This document shows positions 13,707 to 13,844 of a stretch of 13,844 nt of DNA, one piece after another (position 1 is the stretch's first letter; each line of letters starts with the position of its first letter). The DNA is taken from the NCBI GenBank assembly GCA_005791855.1, contig SXUH01000067.1:1-13844 (forward strand). The letters run 5' to 3'. This DNA is from Bdellovibrionales bacterium. Lineage in GTDB: Bacteria; Bdellovibrionota; Bacteriovoracia; Bacteriovoracales; Bacteriovoracaceae. Under the pieces are notes generated by a model. The model had not been told where the DNA came from. It made no database searches and saw only the letters and a list, made by a program, of their open reading frames with translations. The translations under genes and the position numbers were made by a program.

Positions 13707-13844
13707 GCTCGGGAATTTTGGACGCCGGTAACTGTCAATAATGTTGTCGCCTCATCCTGATGGAACAATTGATACTTTGTTTGTGACTTCCCAAGTCCTT
13801 TGCGCTCTTGTCCATCGCATTGGATGCTTGGCCATCGAGCAAGC
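13707..13844. other. Right-edge non-assigned sequence with lower GC content
   Basis: The last 138 bp are clearly less GC-rich than the genes to the left. On the minus strand one frame stays open from the right edge to 13703 (about 46 codons) and another to 13752, but codon use does not match the neighbours and no family is recognised. It may be intergenic DNA or the end of a gene entering from the right. Confidence 0.3.

Overview
The window is GC-rich (about 60% or more by eye, with mostly G/C-ending codons). It reads as a chromosomal segment of a Gram-negative, probably Bdellovibrionota-like or other former delta-proteobacterial, bacterium. This rests on a GYF_2/PilZ protein, a myxobacteria/Bdellovibrio-style Ser/Thr kinase with a C-terminal PEGA region, several lipoproteins, a di-haem peroxidase and a PpsR/DUF299 regulator. 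The placement is inference; no rRNA or other marker gene is present. No tRNA, rRNA, CRISPR array, intact insertion sequence or phage gene was seen.

Region 1 (1-5110, all minus strand) is one compact five-gene operon. In order of transcription it encodes a secreted protein-glutaminase-like Cys-His-Asp enzyme (4190-5110), a PaaK-like adenylate-forming ligase (2846-4186), a fusion of a degenerate HATPase (anti-sigma-like) domain with a GNAT acyltransferase domain (1413-2849), a LuxE-type acyl-protein synthetase (286-1416) and the N-terminus of a LuxC-type acyl reductase that runs off the left edge (1-289). Three of the four junctions are ATGA stop/start overlaps and the fourth is a 3-bp gap, so the products probably act together. 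LuxE plus LuxC is a fatty-acid-to-aldehyde reductase pair, but no luciferase (LuxAB) or LuxD is visible. The combination with a second ligase, an acetyltransferase/ATPase fusion and a secreted enzyme is the most interesting system here.

Region 2 (5111-7741): a small secreted four-cysteine protein (plus strand, TTG start) converges on a periplasmic di-haem cytochrome c peroxidase (minus). The peroxidase diverges from ppsR (plus), which encodes the bifunctional kinase/pyrophosphorylase controlling PEP synthase or pyruvate phosphate dikinase. Between ppsR and the next convergent gene lies a 123-bp imperfect palindrome with perfect 16-bp ends. Its right end supplies the stop codon of the neighbouring kinase gene.

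Region 3 (7739-12081, minus strand) is a signalling/envelope cluster: a GYF_2-GYF_2-PilZ c-di-GMP receptor, a monoacylglycerol-lipase-like alpha/beta hydrolase, a small lipoprotein (these three tightly coupled) and, after 88 bp, a membrane-anchored Ser/Thr kinase with a PEGA region.

Region 4 (12082-13844): a 185-bp divergent intergenic region holding a sigma-28 (FliA)-like promoter candidate precedes a VWA-domain lipoprotein (plus strand). A short stretch of lower GC content follows at the right edge, with no assignable gene.
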